Assembly (NCBI GenBank): GCA_947649205.1
Contig: CANSQM010000015.1
Coordinates: forward strand, 1-64,000
From: an uncultured Enterorhabdus sp.
Lineage (GTDB): Bacteria > Actinomycetota > Coriobacteriia > Coriobacteriales > Eggerthellaceae
Length of the DNA: 64,000 nt
Direction of reading: 5' to 3'
The notes under the pieces were generated by a model. The model was given only the letters and a program-made list of their open reading frames with translations, did no database searches and had not been told where the DNA came from. The position numbers and the translations under genes were made by a program. This document shows, in pieces, positions 1 to 10,404 of the stretch. How positions within the stretch are numbered: the first letter of the stretch is position 1; every line of letters begins with the position of its first letter.

Positions 1-83
1 CCGCCGTGCCGGCCCGGCGCAGCGCCGCTACCCAGGGGGCGCCCCGCGGCGCCGGCTCGCGCACGGCCAAGCAGGGGCGCGCC

Positions 84-2029
<1,946 letters not shown>

Positions 2030-2033
<4 letters not shown>

Positions 2034-2512
2034 AGCACATCCTGTCCGTTCTGGTGGAGAACCGCCCCGGCGTGCTCTCCCGCGTGACCGGCCTCATTTC
2101 CCGGCGCGGCTTCAATATCGAGTCGCTGTCGGTGGGACCGACCGAGGACGCCACCATGTCGCGCGTCACCGCCATCGTCATGGCCGACGACGTGGCCTTC
2201 GAGCAGATCACCAAGCAGCTGCACAAGCTCATCAGCGTTCACAAGATCACCGATCTCACCGACGAGGGGGCCATCGAGCGCGAGCTGGCGCTGTTCAAGG
2301 TGTGCGCGCCGCCCGAGCGAAGAGGGGAGGTCATCGAGATCGCCAACATCTTCCGCGCGAAGATCGTCGACGTGGGCCGCTCGACGCTTACCGTGGAGGC
2401 CACCGGCGACGACGCGAAGCTCACGGGCCTGGAAGATCTGTTCCGCGCCTACGGCATCAAGGAGATCGTCCGCACCGGCAAGATCGCCCTGTCGCGCTCG
2501 AGCCGCGACTAG
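2030..2512 (+). CDS. ilvN: Acetolactate synthase, regulatory small subunit
   Basis: Regulatory partner of IlvB. It stimulates the catalytic subunit and carries feedback inhibition by branched-chain amino acids. The 160-residue protein opens with an ACT domain ([21 protein letters not shown], then [12 protein letters not shown]), followed by the second small-subunit domain ([24 protein letters not shown]). This is the usual length for the long form. The ATG at 2030 shares ATGA with the ilvB stop, so the two are probably translationally coupled. ilvC follows after 43 nt. Confidence 0.95.
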
Positions 2513-2555
2513 CCCCTGTTTACCGCACACCAGCCACCGACGAGAAAGGAAACCC

Positions 2556-3551
2556 ATGGCTGTCACCATCTACTACGAGCAGGACTGCAACCCCGCCATC
2601 ATCAAGGACAAGAAGATCGCCGTCATCGGCTACGGGTCCCAGGGCCATGCCCACGCGCTGAACCTGAGGGATTCCGGCTGCGATGTGCGCGTGGGCCTGC
2701 GCGAGGGCTCGGCGTCCCGCGCCGCGGCCGAGGAGGCGGGCCTGCGCGTGTGCGATATGGACACCGCCGCCGAGGAGGCGGACCTCATCATGATCCTCGT
2801 GCCCGACGAGCTGCAGCCTGCGGTGTACGAGGAGTTCGTCGCCCCGCACTTGAAGGCCGGCGACACCCTCGCCTTCGCCCACGGCTTCAACGTGCACTAC
2901 GGCTACATCACGCCGCCCGAGGACGTGGACGTCATCATGTGCGCGCCGAAGGGCCCCGGCCATATCGTGCGCCGCCAGTACACGCAGGGCTCCGGCGTGC
3001 CGGACCTCATCTGCGTGGCCCAGGATGCCTCGGGCACCGCGTGGGACACGGCGCTCTCCTACGCCTGGGGCGTGGGCGGGGCGCGCTCCGGCATCATCAA
3101 GGCCACCTTCGCCCAGGAGACCGAGGAGGACCTCTTCGGCGAGCAGGCCGTGCTCTGCGGCGGCCTCGTGGAGCTGGTGAAGGCCGGCTTCGAGACCTTG
3201 GTGGAGGCGGGCTACCCGCCCGAGCTCGCCTACTTCGAGTGCTACCACGAGATGAAGATGATTGTGGACCTCATGTACGAGAGCGGCATCCACTTCATGA
3301 ACTACTCCATCTCCAACACCGCCGAGTACGGCGAGTACTACGCGGGCCCGAAGGTCATCAACGAGCAGAGCCGCGAGGCCATGCGCGAGATCCTCGCCCG
3401 CATCCAGGACGGCTCCTTCGCCCGCGAGTTCGTCGCCGACTGCAAGAACGGCCACGCCTGGCTCCTCGAGCAGCGCGAGGCCATCAACGGCCACGAGATC
3501 GAGCAGACCGGCGAGCGCATCCGCTCCATGTTCTCCCGGACTCACGAGTAG
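2556..3551 (+). CDS. ilvC: Ketol-acid reductoisomerase
   Basis: Second enzyme of branched-chain amino acid synthesis. It isomerises and reduces acetolactate or acetohydroxybutyrate with NAD(P)H and magnesium. The 331-residue protein has the class I (short) form. The nucleotide-binding loop reads [17 protein letters not shown] near residue 27, and the metal-binding helical domain contains [18 protein letters not shown] and [17 protein letters not shown]. The start follows GAGAAAGGAAACCC. The gene closes the ilvBNC operon and is followed by a strong terminator. Confidence 0.96.
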   Translation: MAVTIYYEQDCNPAIIKDKKIAVIGYGSQGHAHALNLRDSGCDVRVGLREGSASRAAAEEAGLRVCDMDTAAEEADLIMILVPDELQPAVYEEFVAPHLKAGDTLAFAHGFNVHYGYITPPEDVDVIMCAPKGPGHIVRRQYTQGSGVPDLICVAQDASGTAWDTALSYAWGVGGARSGIIKATFAQETEEDLFGEQAVLCGGLVELVKAGFETLVEAGYPPELAYFECYHEMKMIVDLMYESGIHFMNYSISNTAEYGEYYAGPKVINEQSREAMREILARIQDGSFAREFVADCKNGHAWLLEQREAINGHEIEQTGERIRSMFSRTHE

Positions 3552-3573
3552 GAACGTCTCCCATTCTCATCCC

Positions 3574-3603
3574 AAGGGGGGCCGACCTCGGTCGGCCCTT
3601 TTT
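3574..3603 (+). terminator. Rho-independent terminator after ilvC
   Basis: A perfect 8-bp stem, GGGCCGAC (3579-3586) with GTCGGCCC (3591-3598), has a CTCG loop and is followed by TTTTT. Confidence 0.92.
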
Positions 3604-3636
3604 CTGTTAATAGTTCTGAACAGGTAAAACTATCCT

Positions 3637-3700
3637 TGTCACGTAAAGATGTGACAGGAAGATTTTCGGTTCACGTGACAAAATCACGGGTCTGCGTGAT
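3637..3700. promoter_or_regulatory. Three clustered palindromes upstream of tatA (candidate operators)
   Basis: Within 64 bases there are TGTCAC-N8-GTGACA (3637-3656), the self-complementary TCACGTGA (3671-3678) and ATCACG-N6-CGTGAT (3683-3700). All use the half-site (T)CAC(G)/(C)GTG(A). The layout suggests a dimeric transcription factor binding more than once, but no factor can be named. No convincing -35/-10 pair was identified here. Confidence 0.5.
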
Positions 3701-3726
3701 AGGCGGCGACCTTGGAGGGAGGCATT

Positions 3727-3789
3727 ATGGACGCCATCGAAGCGCAAGCAAGCGGCGCCGCGGAGGGAACACTTTCGGGGCGCACCTGA
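3727..3789 (+). CDS. Possible 20-residue leader peptide upstream of tatA
   Basis: ATG at 3727 follows GGAGGGAGG at a normal distance and opens a 20-codon frame (MDAIEAQASGAAEGTLSGRT) ending in TGA. Twenty-one bases separate it from the tatA ATG. The strong ribosome-binding site is the only support; no family is recognised and it may be chance. If translated, it could couple or attenuate tatA expression. Confidence 0.3.
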   Translation: MDAIEAQASGAAEGTLSGRT

Positions 3790-3810
3790 AACCAAGAAGG
3801 AGACTATCTC

Positions 3811-4071
3811 ATGAAGATCCTCGGACTGGGCGTGCCCGAACTCGTTATCATCCTCGTCGTCGTGCTGCTCATCTTCGGCCCGAAGAACCTGCCCAAGCTC
3901 GGCGCCTCCCTCGGCAAGACCGTCAAGAGCCTGCGCGAGGGCATGGCCTTCGACAAGAAGGACGACGAAGAGGAAGAGGTCGTCGAGATCGTCGAGGACG
4001 AGCCCGCCCCCGCCACGGCCGGCGCCCAGACCACCGCGGTCAAGAAGGTCGTCAAGAAGAAGGCCGATTAA
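3811..4071 (+). CDS. tatA: Sec-independent translocase protein TatA/TatE
   Basis: Pore-forming component of the twin-arginine translocase, which exports folded cofactor-loaded proteins such as the Tat flavoproteins encoded nearby. The 86 residues contain the short N-terminal membrane helix ([21 protein letters not shown]), with the conserved [10 protein letters not shown] hinge and then an amphipathic helix. The tail is acidic and then lysine-rich. AAGAAGGAG precedes the ATG. tatB and tatC are not in the window. Confidence 0.93.
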   Translation: MKILGLGVPELVIILVVVLLIFGPKNLPKLGASLGKTVKSLREGMAFDKKDDEEEEVVEIVEDEPAPATAGAQTTAVKKVVKKKAD

Positions 4072-4130
4072 CCTCCCTTTGTGAACCGACCCCGCGGCCC
4101 TCGGGCGCGGGGCGTTCAACCCTCCCTCCC

Positions 4131-4178
4131 AAGCGAAGCGGCGTCTGCCTTTTGGCAAGCGCCGCTTCGCTTCGTTTT
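4131..4178 (+). terminator. Terminator after tatA
   Basis: A 13-bp perfect stem, 4131-4143 with 4160-4172 (left arm AAGCGAAGCGGCG), has a 16-nt loop and ends in CGTTTT. A smaller CCCCGCG/CGCGGGG hairpin lies just upstream near 4090-4112. Confidence 0.85.
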
Positions 4179-4182
4179 GGGG

Positions 4183-4188
4183 TACAAT
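4183..4188 (+). promoter_or_regulatory. Candidate -10 box for the LuxR regulator
   Basis: TACAAT lies 41 bases before the start codon. No good -35 sits 16-18 bases upstream because that stretch is inside the tatA terminator. This is a weak call. Confidence 0.35.
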
Positions 4189-4228
4189 AGACGGCTGGTA
4201 ATGAACGACGAATGAGAGGGGAGGGCCC

Positions 4229-5743
4229 ATGGGCTATCCGACATCGCCGCGGCTGCGGCAGGCGCGATGCGCCATCATCGGCTTCGGCTGCAACCAGGCC
4301 TTCCTCTTCACAATGCTGTATCTAGACGGCTCGGTGGCCGGGCCCGAGCGCGGGTTTTTGGCCGATCGCGCCGATCTGCTCTGCCTGCTCGCTGTGATGG
4401 CGGCCACGTTCGCCCTCATGTTGCACCGACGGTGCCGCGCGGCGCTGCTGCGCGCCGGCGACGGGCTCGCGAACCTGTTCGCCGCTCCGCTCGTGCTGGC
4501 CCTGCTGGCGCTCGTGGTGCTGCAATCGCTGCTGCCCGAGGCGCCGTGGATCGGATTCGCCCTGCTGGAGGGCTTGCTCGTGGGGGTGCCCCTGGCGCTG
4601 CTGCTGTGCCTGTGGGGCCGCGCCCTGGGGGCGGCGCCCATCGACCGGTCGGTGCCCGAGGTGTTCATCGGCAGCGCCCTGGGGGCTGCCGTCTGCTTTT
4701 TGGTGGTGGCGCTGCCCGTGGCCGAGGCCCCGCTTTTGCTGTACGCCCTGCCCTTGGGAAGCGCCTGGGGGCTGCGGGCCCTGGCGGCCATGGCCGATGC
4801 CGACGCAGCAGATGGGGAAGCAGCCGCGGGCGGAGAAGGCGCCGGCGCGCCCGCCTCGGCTCCGAGCGCTTCCGATGCCCCCGACGACGAGGCCACCAAG
4901 CTGTCGGGCCGCATCCTGGGGGGCACCGTGATGTTCGGCCTGGCCACCGGTGCCATCGAGGCCATGACGGCCCGGGCCCAGGCGGCCTCCCATACCTCGC
5001 TCTCCGTCACCTTCATCCTGTTCGTGCTCTATTGCGTGGCGGCCCTGCAGCTTTACGGCGGCCGTCCGCTGTCGCTCGGCACCCGCGCGGTGCTGCCGAC
5101 CGGCTCCAATCGGGAAACGGGCCCGCTCGGCGGTGCCTACCGCTTGGCCGTGCTGCTCATGGTGGGCGGCTTCATCGCCGTGCCGCTTCTGGAACGCGTG
5201 GCCGTGGCCGGCGTGGCCGTGGTGCTGGCGGGGTACCTCGGCGTGTTCTCGGTGCTCGTGTCGCTGTTCCTCATCATGGGGCGCATCGCCGGCCGCGATG
5301 CCACCGCCTCCATCGCCCGGGGCTTCGCGGCCCTGTTCGCCGGCGAGATCCTCGGTGTGCTGGCCGGTGCCGGGGCCCTGGCGGCCTTCGGCGGGGCGGG
5401 GGCGGCGCCGGTCCTGGTCACCCTGGCCGGGGTAGCGGCGCTCTACGCCTACCTGTTCCTGTTCACCGATCGCGACATGGCGGCCCTGTCGGTGGTGGTG
5501 GCCAAGAGCGACCGCTTCGACGAGGCGTGCTCCCGCATCGCCGCCGAGGCCAAGCTCTCCAAGCGCGAGGCGGAGATACTGCCCTTGGCCCTGCGGGGTC
5601 GCACGGCCGAGCGCATCGCCGGCGAGTTCTTCATCTCGAAGAACACCGTGGACACCCACCTGCGCCGCATCTACGCCAAGTGCGGCGTGCACACCCGCCA
5701 AGAGCTCATCGACCTCGGTGAGCGCACCGAGGGGGAACTGTAG
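4229..5743 (+). CDS. LuxR-family regulator with polytopic membrane N-terminus
   Basis: Membrane-bound transcriptional regulator of 504 residues, an architecture frequent in Eggerthellaceae. About 430 N-terminal residues form roughly a dozen hydrophobic segments (for example [15 protein letters not shown]). They are interrupted near residue 190-230 by an Ala/Gly/Asp-rich hydrophilic loop. The C-terminal 65 residues are a LuxR/GerE helix-turn-helix ([26 protein letters not shown], then [24 protein letters not shown]). It presumably senses a membrane or extracellular cue, and the ligand is unknown. A strong GAGGGGAGG site supports the ATG. Targets may be nearby or remote; nothing in the sequence decides. 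Confidence 0.85.
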   Translation: MGYPTSPRLRQARCAIIGFGCNQAFLFTMLYLDGSVAGPERGFLADRADLLCLLAVMAATFALMLHRRCRAALLRAGDGLANLFAAPLVLALLALVVLQSLLPEAPWIGFALLEGLLVGVPLALLLCLWGRALGAAPIDRSVPEVFIGSALGAAVCFLVVALPVAEAPLLLYALPLGSAWGLRALAAMADADAADGEAAAGGEGAGAPASAPSASDAPDDEATKLSGRILGGTVMFGLATGAIEAMTARAQAASHTSLSVTFILFVLYCVAALQLYGGRPLSLGTRAVLPTGSNRETGPLGGAYRLAVLLMVGGFIAVPLLERVAVAGVAVVLAGYLGVFSVLVSLFLIMGRIAGRDATASIARGFAALFAGEILGVLAGAGALAAFGGAGAAPVLVTLAGVAALYAYLFLFTDRDMAALSVVVAKSDRFDEACSRIAAEAKLSKREAEILPLALRGRTAERIAGEFFISKNTVDTHLRRIYAKCGVHTRQELIDLGERTEGEL

Positions 5744-5838
5744 CCATGGCCGCTCAGACGGGCTTCACCTTCAACGAGTTCGCCGAAGCCGGCCGCGTGG
5801 GCGACGGGCGCCGCGCGGCGCGAGAGAGAAAGGACGTC

Positions 5839-6318
5839 ATGGACGTAACCTTGTATTCCGATGGGAGCTCCCGCGGCAACCCGGGCCCGGGCGGCTATGG
5901 TACCATCCTGCGCTACCGGGCCCCCTCGGGGGCCGTGCACGAGAAGGAGTTCTCCGAGGGCTTCTCCTGTACCACCAACAACCGCATGGAGCTGCTCGGC
6001 TGCATCGTGGGCCTGGAGGCCCTGCGCCGCCCCTGCACCGTGACGGTGTACTCCGATTCCCAGTACTTGGTGAACGCCTTCAACCAGAACTGGGTGGCCG
6101 GCTGGCTCAAGCGGGGCTGGAAGAACGCGCAGAAACAGCCGGTGAAGAACGTCGATCTGTGGAAGCGCCTCTTGGCGGCCAAGGAGCCCCACACCGTGAA
6201 GTTCGTGTGGGTGAAGGGCCATGCGGGCCACGCCGAGAACGAGCGCTGCGACGCCCTGGCCACCGCCGCCGCCGACAATCCCGCGTGCCATCAGGTGGAT
6301 ACGGGTTTTCGTCCCTAG
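5839..6318 (+). CDS. rnhA: Ribonuclease HI
   Basis: Hydrolyses RNA in RNA-DNA hybrids such as R-loops and Okazaki primers. The 159-residue protein from ATG 5839 has [17 protein letters not shown] (first catalytic Asp), TNNRMELLG (catalytic Glu), [12 protein letters not shown] (second Asp) and [18 protein letters not shown] (flexible-loop His and last acidic residue). The frame is open from ATG 5746, only 3 nt after the LuxR stop, which would add 31 residues unlike the family. GAGAGAGAAAGG just before 5839 favours the shorter form. Confidence 0.94.
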   Translation: MDVTLYSDGSSRGNPGPGGYGTILRYRAPSGAVHEKEFSEGFSCTTNNRMELLGCIVGLEALRRPCTVTVYSDSQYLVNAFNQNWVAGWLKRGWKNAQKQPVKNVDLWKRLLAAKEPHTVKFVWVKGHAGHAENERCDALATAAADNPACHQVDTGFRP

Positions 6319-7670
6319 ACCCCCGCGTGCGGCCGACCCGGCCCGGGCGGGATGGGCAGCATGATGACGAGGGTGAATCGATCCCCCTCGACCGACCACG
6401 ACAAGTGGCCGCCGTACTTCTCAGCGGTCTTCTCCATGGAGCGCATGCCGATACCGTGGGTTCCGTCGTCTTCCTTGGTCGTGCGGGGCAGGGCTGCGCC
6501 CGCATCAATGGTCCCGCTGAAGCGATTTACGCAACGGATGACGGCGATGTCGGCGCGGTAGGTGACCGAGAGCGAGAAGTCCCGCGGCTCGTCGGCGCAG
6601 AGCCGGGCGGTGGCCTCCATGGCGTTGTCCGCGGCATTGCCTATGAGGGTGCACAGGTCGAAGTCGTTGACGAAGGAGAGACGGCTGCCGTCCACGAAGA
6701 AGGAGGGGCGCAGGTTGCTCTCGAGGCATTGGCGGTACTTCTCGGTCAGCAGGACATCGAGGACGTCGTTGCCCGTGCGCACATCGGGGACATAGGGATC
6801 GATCTCGCGCTGGAGGGTTCCGGCGAATGCGCGCAGTTCGTCGAGGGAGTCGTTGGAGCCGTTCTCGGCAAGGGATTCCAGCCGGGAGATAACGTGCTTG
6901 AGATCATGGTGACGGCGATTCACCGCTTCGGCGGCGCTGCGCTGGGTGATGATGTGAAGATGCTGGTCCCGAAGGAGCTGCTGCATGGAGAGCACCTCGT
7001 TGGCGCTTACTTGGGCCGCCAGGTTATGGGCGTTGGCCACGATGATGACGACGGTGCACAGGCTCAGGAGCAGCAGCACGATGACCATGTCCTGATAGAG
7101 GGCGGGATTGGAGTAGTCGTACACGTAGCCGGCATTCCGTATGAAGGTGTAGGGGATGAGGGGCAGCAGGATGAAGAGGCTCTGTCCCCATGAGAGCAGG
7201 CTGATGCCCGCGCAGAAGGCCCATCGGCGAACGACGGCGAGGGCCACGGCGCTGAAGAGGGTGGACAGGGTGATCCAGAGCGCGGCGATGGCCTCGGCGG
7301 GCAGGAGGGCCAAAGTCCCGTAGAGTGGCTGCATGCACAGATCCACGGCGACGATCTTTCCGATTTCAGTGCAGAGCAGGAACACGCAGGCCAGATAGAG
7401 GGCCTGCCCTCGCTGCGTGTGCCGGGTAAGCGCGATGAAGGCGGTCACCAGGGCGATATTGATAAGGAAGTCGAAGGCGAAATCGAGGTGCAACAGGTGG
7501 TTGCCGTGCCAAAGCAGGGCCAGGGCCGCCAGTGCTCCTCCGATCGCGGCGGGATGACGGAAAACCCGGGGCTCCAGGGGCCGCACGAACAAAAGAAGGA
7601 GGCCGAGTTCGAGGACAGTGGAGGCCAGCCAGAGAGGGGAGGCGTAGTGGGTCATGAGGTTGGTTATCAT
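6315..7670 (-). CDS. GHKL-type sensor histidine kinase (AgrC/LytS-like topology)
   Basis: Sensor half of a two-component system, 451 residues. The first 220 or so form six or seven hydrophobic segments ([36 protein letters not shown]). A dimerisation helix carries the phosphoacceptor box [16 protein letters not shown] near residue 254. A GHKL ATPase domain follows, with an N-box ([13 protein letters not shown]) and glycine box ([19 protein letters not shown]). This matches kinases paired with LytTR regulators. Its ATG overlaps the upstream regulator stop (ATGA), so the two are co-translated. Its neighbour across the divergent promoter is a Tat reductase, a likely target. Confidence 0.9.
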   Translation of the reverse strand: MITNLMTHYASPLWLASTVLELGLLLLFVRPLEPRVFRHPAAIGGALAALALLWHGNHLLHLDFAFDFLINIALVTAFIALTRHTQRGQALYLACVFLLCTEIGKIVAVDLCMQPLYGTLALLPAEAIAALWITLSTLFSAVALAVVRRWAFCAGISLLSWGQSLFILLPLIPYTFIRNAGYVYDYSNPALYQDMVIVLLLLSLCTVVIIVANAHNLAAQVSANEVLSMQQLLRDQHLHIITQRSAAEAVNRRHHDLKHVISRLESLAENGSNDSLDELRAFAGTLQREIDPYVPDVRTGNDVLDVLLTEKYRQCLESNLRPSFFVDGSRLSFVNDFDLCTLIGNAADNAMEATARLCADEPRDFSLSVTYRADIAVIRCVNRFSGTIDAGAALPRTTKEDDGTHGIGMRSMEKTAEKYGGHLSWSVEGDRFTLVIMLPIPPGPGRPHAGV

Positions 7671-8380
7671 AGGGCGCTCCCCATGTAATGGGCCAGGGTG
7701 TCGAGAAAATGACGCCGGCGGTGCTTGCTGACGGGCAGGGGCATGCCGCCCACCACGACATCGGTGGGGGTGATGGTTTGGACGAAGGCGAGATTGACGA
7801 GGTAGGCGTTGTGGATGCGGAAGAAGGGGTGCCCACCGAGTTTTCCCTCGATCGCCTTCATGGCCTCGCTGCAGGAAATGGCGCCGCGCTTGGTGTGGAT
7901 GACCACATGTTTGCGCTCAGTCTCGACATAGAGGATTTCGCCGGCATCCACGAAGATGGTCTGCTTGCCCTGCTTGAATTTTGTAAGGCGGGGTCGGCGG
8001 TGCGCGCTGGCCACGCGGGCGCGCTCCATGATAGAGGCGAACGCCCGATAGCTGACGGGCTTGACGAGGAACCCCATGGCTTCGACGGCGTAGCCCTCGG
8101 GGGCGAGGGAACCGTAGTTCGTCATGAAGCACAGCGGCGCATCGATGCCGCGCTCCCGCAGGTGCCGCGCCGCATCGAGGCCGTTGAGCCGCGGCATGTC
8201 GATGTCGAGGAGCACGAGGTCGGCATCGCCGGCAAGCCCCAGGGCCACCGCCTCGCCGTCGGGGTAGTGGACGAGGTGTCCCTCCTCGTGCTGTTCCGCA
8301 AGGAAACGGTTCAGGTGGTCTCGGATGATACGGGCGTCATCCGGAGAGTTTTCGGCCATAACGACGGTGAGCATGGTCAT
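7667..8380 (-). CDS. LytTR-family response regulator
   Basis: Output half of the two-component system, 237 residues. The receiver domain spans residues 1-125; acidic pocket residues (Asp14, Asp15), the phosphoacceptor Asp59 in VLLDIDMP, and the lysine in FLVKPVSY are visible. A LytTR DNA-binding domain follows from about 137 (KQTIFVDAGEILYVETERKHVVIHT, FFRIHNAYLVNL). ATG 8380 follows GAGGAGAGGAGG. A second in-frame ATG two codons later is possible. A much longer frame that continues into the flavoprotein on this strand is a shadow. It is divergent from the reductase at 8546. Confidence 0.92.
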   Translation of the reverse strand: MTMLTVVMAENSPDDARIIRDHLNRFLAEQHEEGHLVHYPDGEAVALGLAGDADLVLLDIDMPRLNGLDAARHLRERGIDAPLCFMTNYGSLAPEGYAVEAMGFLVKPVSYRAFASIMERARVASAHRRPRLTKFKQGKQTIFVDAGEILYVETERKHVVIHTKRGAISCSEAMKAIEGKLGGHPFFRIHNAYLVNLAFVQTITPTDVVVGGMPLPVSKHRRRHFLDTLAHYMGSAL

Positions 8381-8483
8381 TCCTCCTCTCCTCTCAGTAT
8401 AGCTTTCCCTTCCGGGTCCGGCGCGCCCAACTGGTCGGGGCAGCGGGCCAACGAGTCGATGACGGTTGAATCGGGGATCCAGC

Positions 8484-8520
8484 GGGGCCATCATGGCCCC
8501 TGCCGGGCAAGAAGGCCCGG
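8484..8520. promoter_or_regulatory. Tandem hairpins in the leader of the Tat flavoprotein
   Basis: GGGGCCA-TCA-TGGCCCC (8484-8500) is immediately followed by a second stem around GCCGGGC and GCCCGG (8502-8520). They sit 26 bases before the ATG in the 165-nt divergent intergenic region. They could be an operator, an attenuator or RNA stabilisers; there is no U-tract. Confidence 0.4.
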
Positions 8521-8545
8521 AATACGGCAGGGAAAGAAGGAGACT

Positions 8546-10336
8546 ATGGACAAGAACAGAGGGAAGATCCTGGAGAGTCGCTCGACGACGGGAACCTGCA
8601 CGCGCCGCTCGTTTCTGACGGGCTCGCTTATGGCCGGTGCCGGTTGCGCCCTGGCCGGTCTGGCCGGTTGCGCTCCCCAGGAAGCGACCCCGGCAGAGGG
8701 TGCCATGGCCGCCACGGGGCCGGCCGCGGCGGCCAACGCTACCGTTGAGGCGGGTTATCTGACCTACTTCGACTGGCTGGGAGCGGCTCCCGAGATCGAC
8801 GAGACCGCGATCACCGATACCGTGGAGGCCGACATCGTCGTCATCGGCGGCGGCAATGCCGGTGTCTGCGCCGCCCTGGCCGCAGCGGAGGCCGGCGCCT
8901 CGGTGGCGGTGATGGAAGTGCAGACCGAGGCCGACTACACCTTCCTCGGCCATGATATCGGGCACTTGAACTCCAACTGGTCCCGCGAGCACGGCGGCGA
9001 CACCATCGACGAGACCGAGTTCGTCCAGGACTGGACGCGGCGCAACATGAACCGCACCAATCCGCTGCTCGTGCGCCAGTTCGCCGCCGAGAGCGGCGCC
9101 ACCCTGGACTGGATCCTCGATCATCTCGACAGCGCCATCGTCGAGAACTGCGGTATCTTCGGGGTGCCGAAGCCCACGGCCTATCCCGGCGAGATCTCCG
9201 GCTACAAGTGCTGGTCGTCGGCCATTCACTTCCAGGACGAGGGCACCGATTGGCCCGATGCCGCCAAGGCGTTGAAAGCGGCCGCCGAGGCCCTGGGCGC
9301 CACCTGGGCCTTCAACTGCCGCGCGGTGAAGATCGTCATGGAGGACGGCCGGGCGACCGGCGTGGTGGGGCAGGCCCCCGATGGCTCCCAGCGGCTGTTC
9401 GCGGCGGCCAAGGGCGTCATCATCGCCGCGGGCGACTACAGCGGCAATCCGGAGATGGTGTTCGCCCTGAACGACGAGTACCGCGATTTCGTCCAGGCCC
9501 GTGGTCAAAACTATGCTGAGATCGTCGGCAACGGCCGGGTGGGCGACGGACAGCGGCTCGGCTGCTGGGCCGGCGGCCGCATGGAGCCCGGCCCCCGCGC
9601 CTCCATGGGTCGGGCCATGGGCGCCGGAGCCTTCGGCGGCATCGCTGTGCCGCAGTTCAATCGCGACGGCAACCGCTTCATGAACGAGGGCATGCTCGGG
9701 GTGTGGGGCAATCTGTTCCAGGTGATGCGCCAGCCCAAGGGCATCGTCTTCGGCGTGGCCGATGCCACCTGGAAGGAGTACGTGCAGAAGAATGCTCCTG
9801 AGCACGTGTACCCCGGCACGGGTGGCTTCCATGACGGCGGTTTCCTCCAGTCGCTGGAGGAGGAGTTGCCCCAGGTTATTGCCGCTGGGGCCGAGGGCCA
9901 CAAGATTCGCGGCTGCGTGACCTACGGCGCCGATACGCTGGAAGAGCTGGCCGGGTACCTGGGGCTTGAAGACGCGGCGCGGGAGACCTTCCTCGCCGAG
10001 GTGGCCCGTTATAACGAGCTGTGCGCGAAGGGCGTCGACGAGGATTTCGGGAAGGACGGCTTTCTGATGGACCCCATCGCCACGCCGCCGTTCTACGCTT
10101 CCTGCATCGACAGCAGCGAGTTCAAACTCGGCCTCGTGGAGCTGTCGGGCTTGGTCACCGATGGCAACCAGCAGGTGCTCGATGGCGACGACTGCCCCAT
10201 TCCCGGTCTGTACGCCACGGGCAACAGCTGCGGCGGCCGCTTCGCTCTCCAGTACTGCACCCCCATCGCCGGCATCAGCATCGGGTGGGCCACCACCATG
10301 GGCAAGATCGTCGGCGAGACCGTGGCCGCGCTGTAG
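8546..10336 (+). CDS. Tat-exported FAD-dependent oxidoreductase (fumarate-reductase-like flavoprotein), lipoprotein
   Basis: Probable extracytoplasmic reductase of 596 residues. The N-terminus has a twin-arginine signal (TRRSFLTGS, Arg20-Arg21) followed by a lipobox LAGC with Cys42, so it is likely exported folded and lipid-anchored. An FAD-binding Rossmann motif, DIVVIGGGNAGVCAALAAAEAG, starts near residue 96. The rest resembles FAD_binding_2 proteins of the fumarate/urocanate reductase group and ends in a second FAD-contact block (YATGNSCGGRFALQYCTPIAGISIG). There is no haem or FMN domain, so electrons must come from a partner such as the cytochromes at 31-33 kb. The substrate cannot be inferred. 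AAGAAGGAG precedes ATG 8546. Confidence 0.88.
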   Translation: MDKNRGKILESRSTTGTCTRRSFLTGSLMAGAGCALAGLAGCAPQEATPAEGAMAATGPAAAANATVEAGYLTYFDWLGAAPEIDETAITDTVEADIVVIGGGNAGVCAALAAAEAGASVAVMEVQTEADYTFLGHDIGHLNSNWSREHGGDTIDETEFVQDWTRRNMNRTNPLLVRQFAAESGATLDWILDHLDSAIVENCGIFGVPKPTAYPGEISGYKCWSSAIHFQDEGTDWPDAAKALKAAAEALGATWAFNCRAVKIVMEDGRATGVVGQAPDGSQRLFAAAKGVIIAAGDYSGNPEMVFALNDEYRDFVQARGQNYAEIVGNGRVGDGQRLGCWAGGRMEPGPRASMGRAMGAGAFGGIAVPQFNRDGNRFMNEGMLGVWGNLFQVMRQPKGIVFGVADATWKEYVQKNAPEHVYPGTGGFHDGGFLQSLEEELPQVIAAGAEGHKIRGCVTYGADTLEELAGYLGLEDAARETFLAEVARYNELCAKGVDEDFGKDGFLMDPIATPPFYASCIDSSEFKLGLVELSGLVTDGNQQVLDGDDCPIPGLYATGNSCGGRFALQYCTPIAGISIGWATTMGKIVGETVAAL

Positions 10337-10364
10337 GGCGCTTCTGCAACCGAGCCCTCCCCAA

Positions 10365-10391
10365 GGCCCCCGCTCCATGGCGGGGGCCTTT
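10365..10391 (+). terminator. Terminator between the flavoprotein and dgt
   Basis: A 9-bp stem GGCCCCCGC/GCGGGGGCC with a TCCATG loop is followed by TTT. It lies between convergent genes and may serve both. Confidence 0.85.
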
Positions 10392-10404
10392 GCTGCGAGG
10401 AGGC

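Noticed and set aside
3636-4190. 184-codon plus-strand frame overlapping tatA
   Set aside because: Alternate frame of tatA and its terminator; tatA itself has the family sequence and ribosome-binding site.
5746-5838. 31-residue N-terminal extension of RNase HI
   Set aside because: Not homologous to the family, and a good ribosome-binding site precedes ATG 5839.
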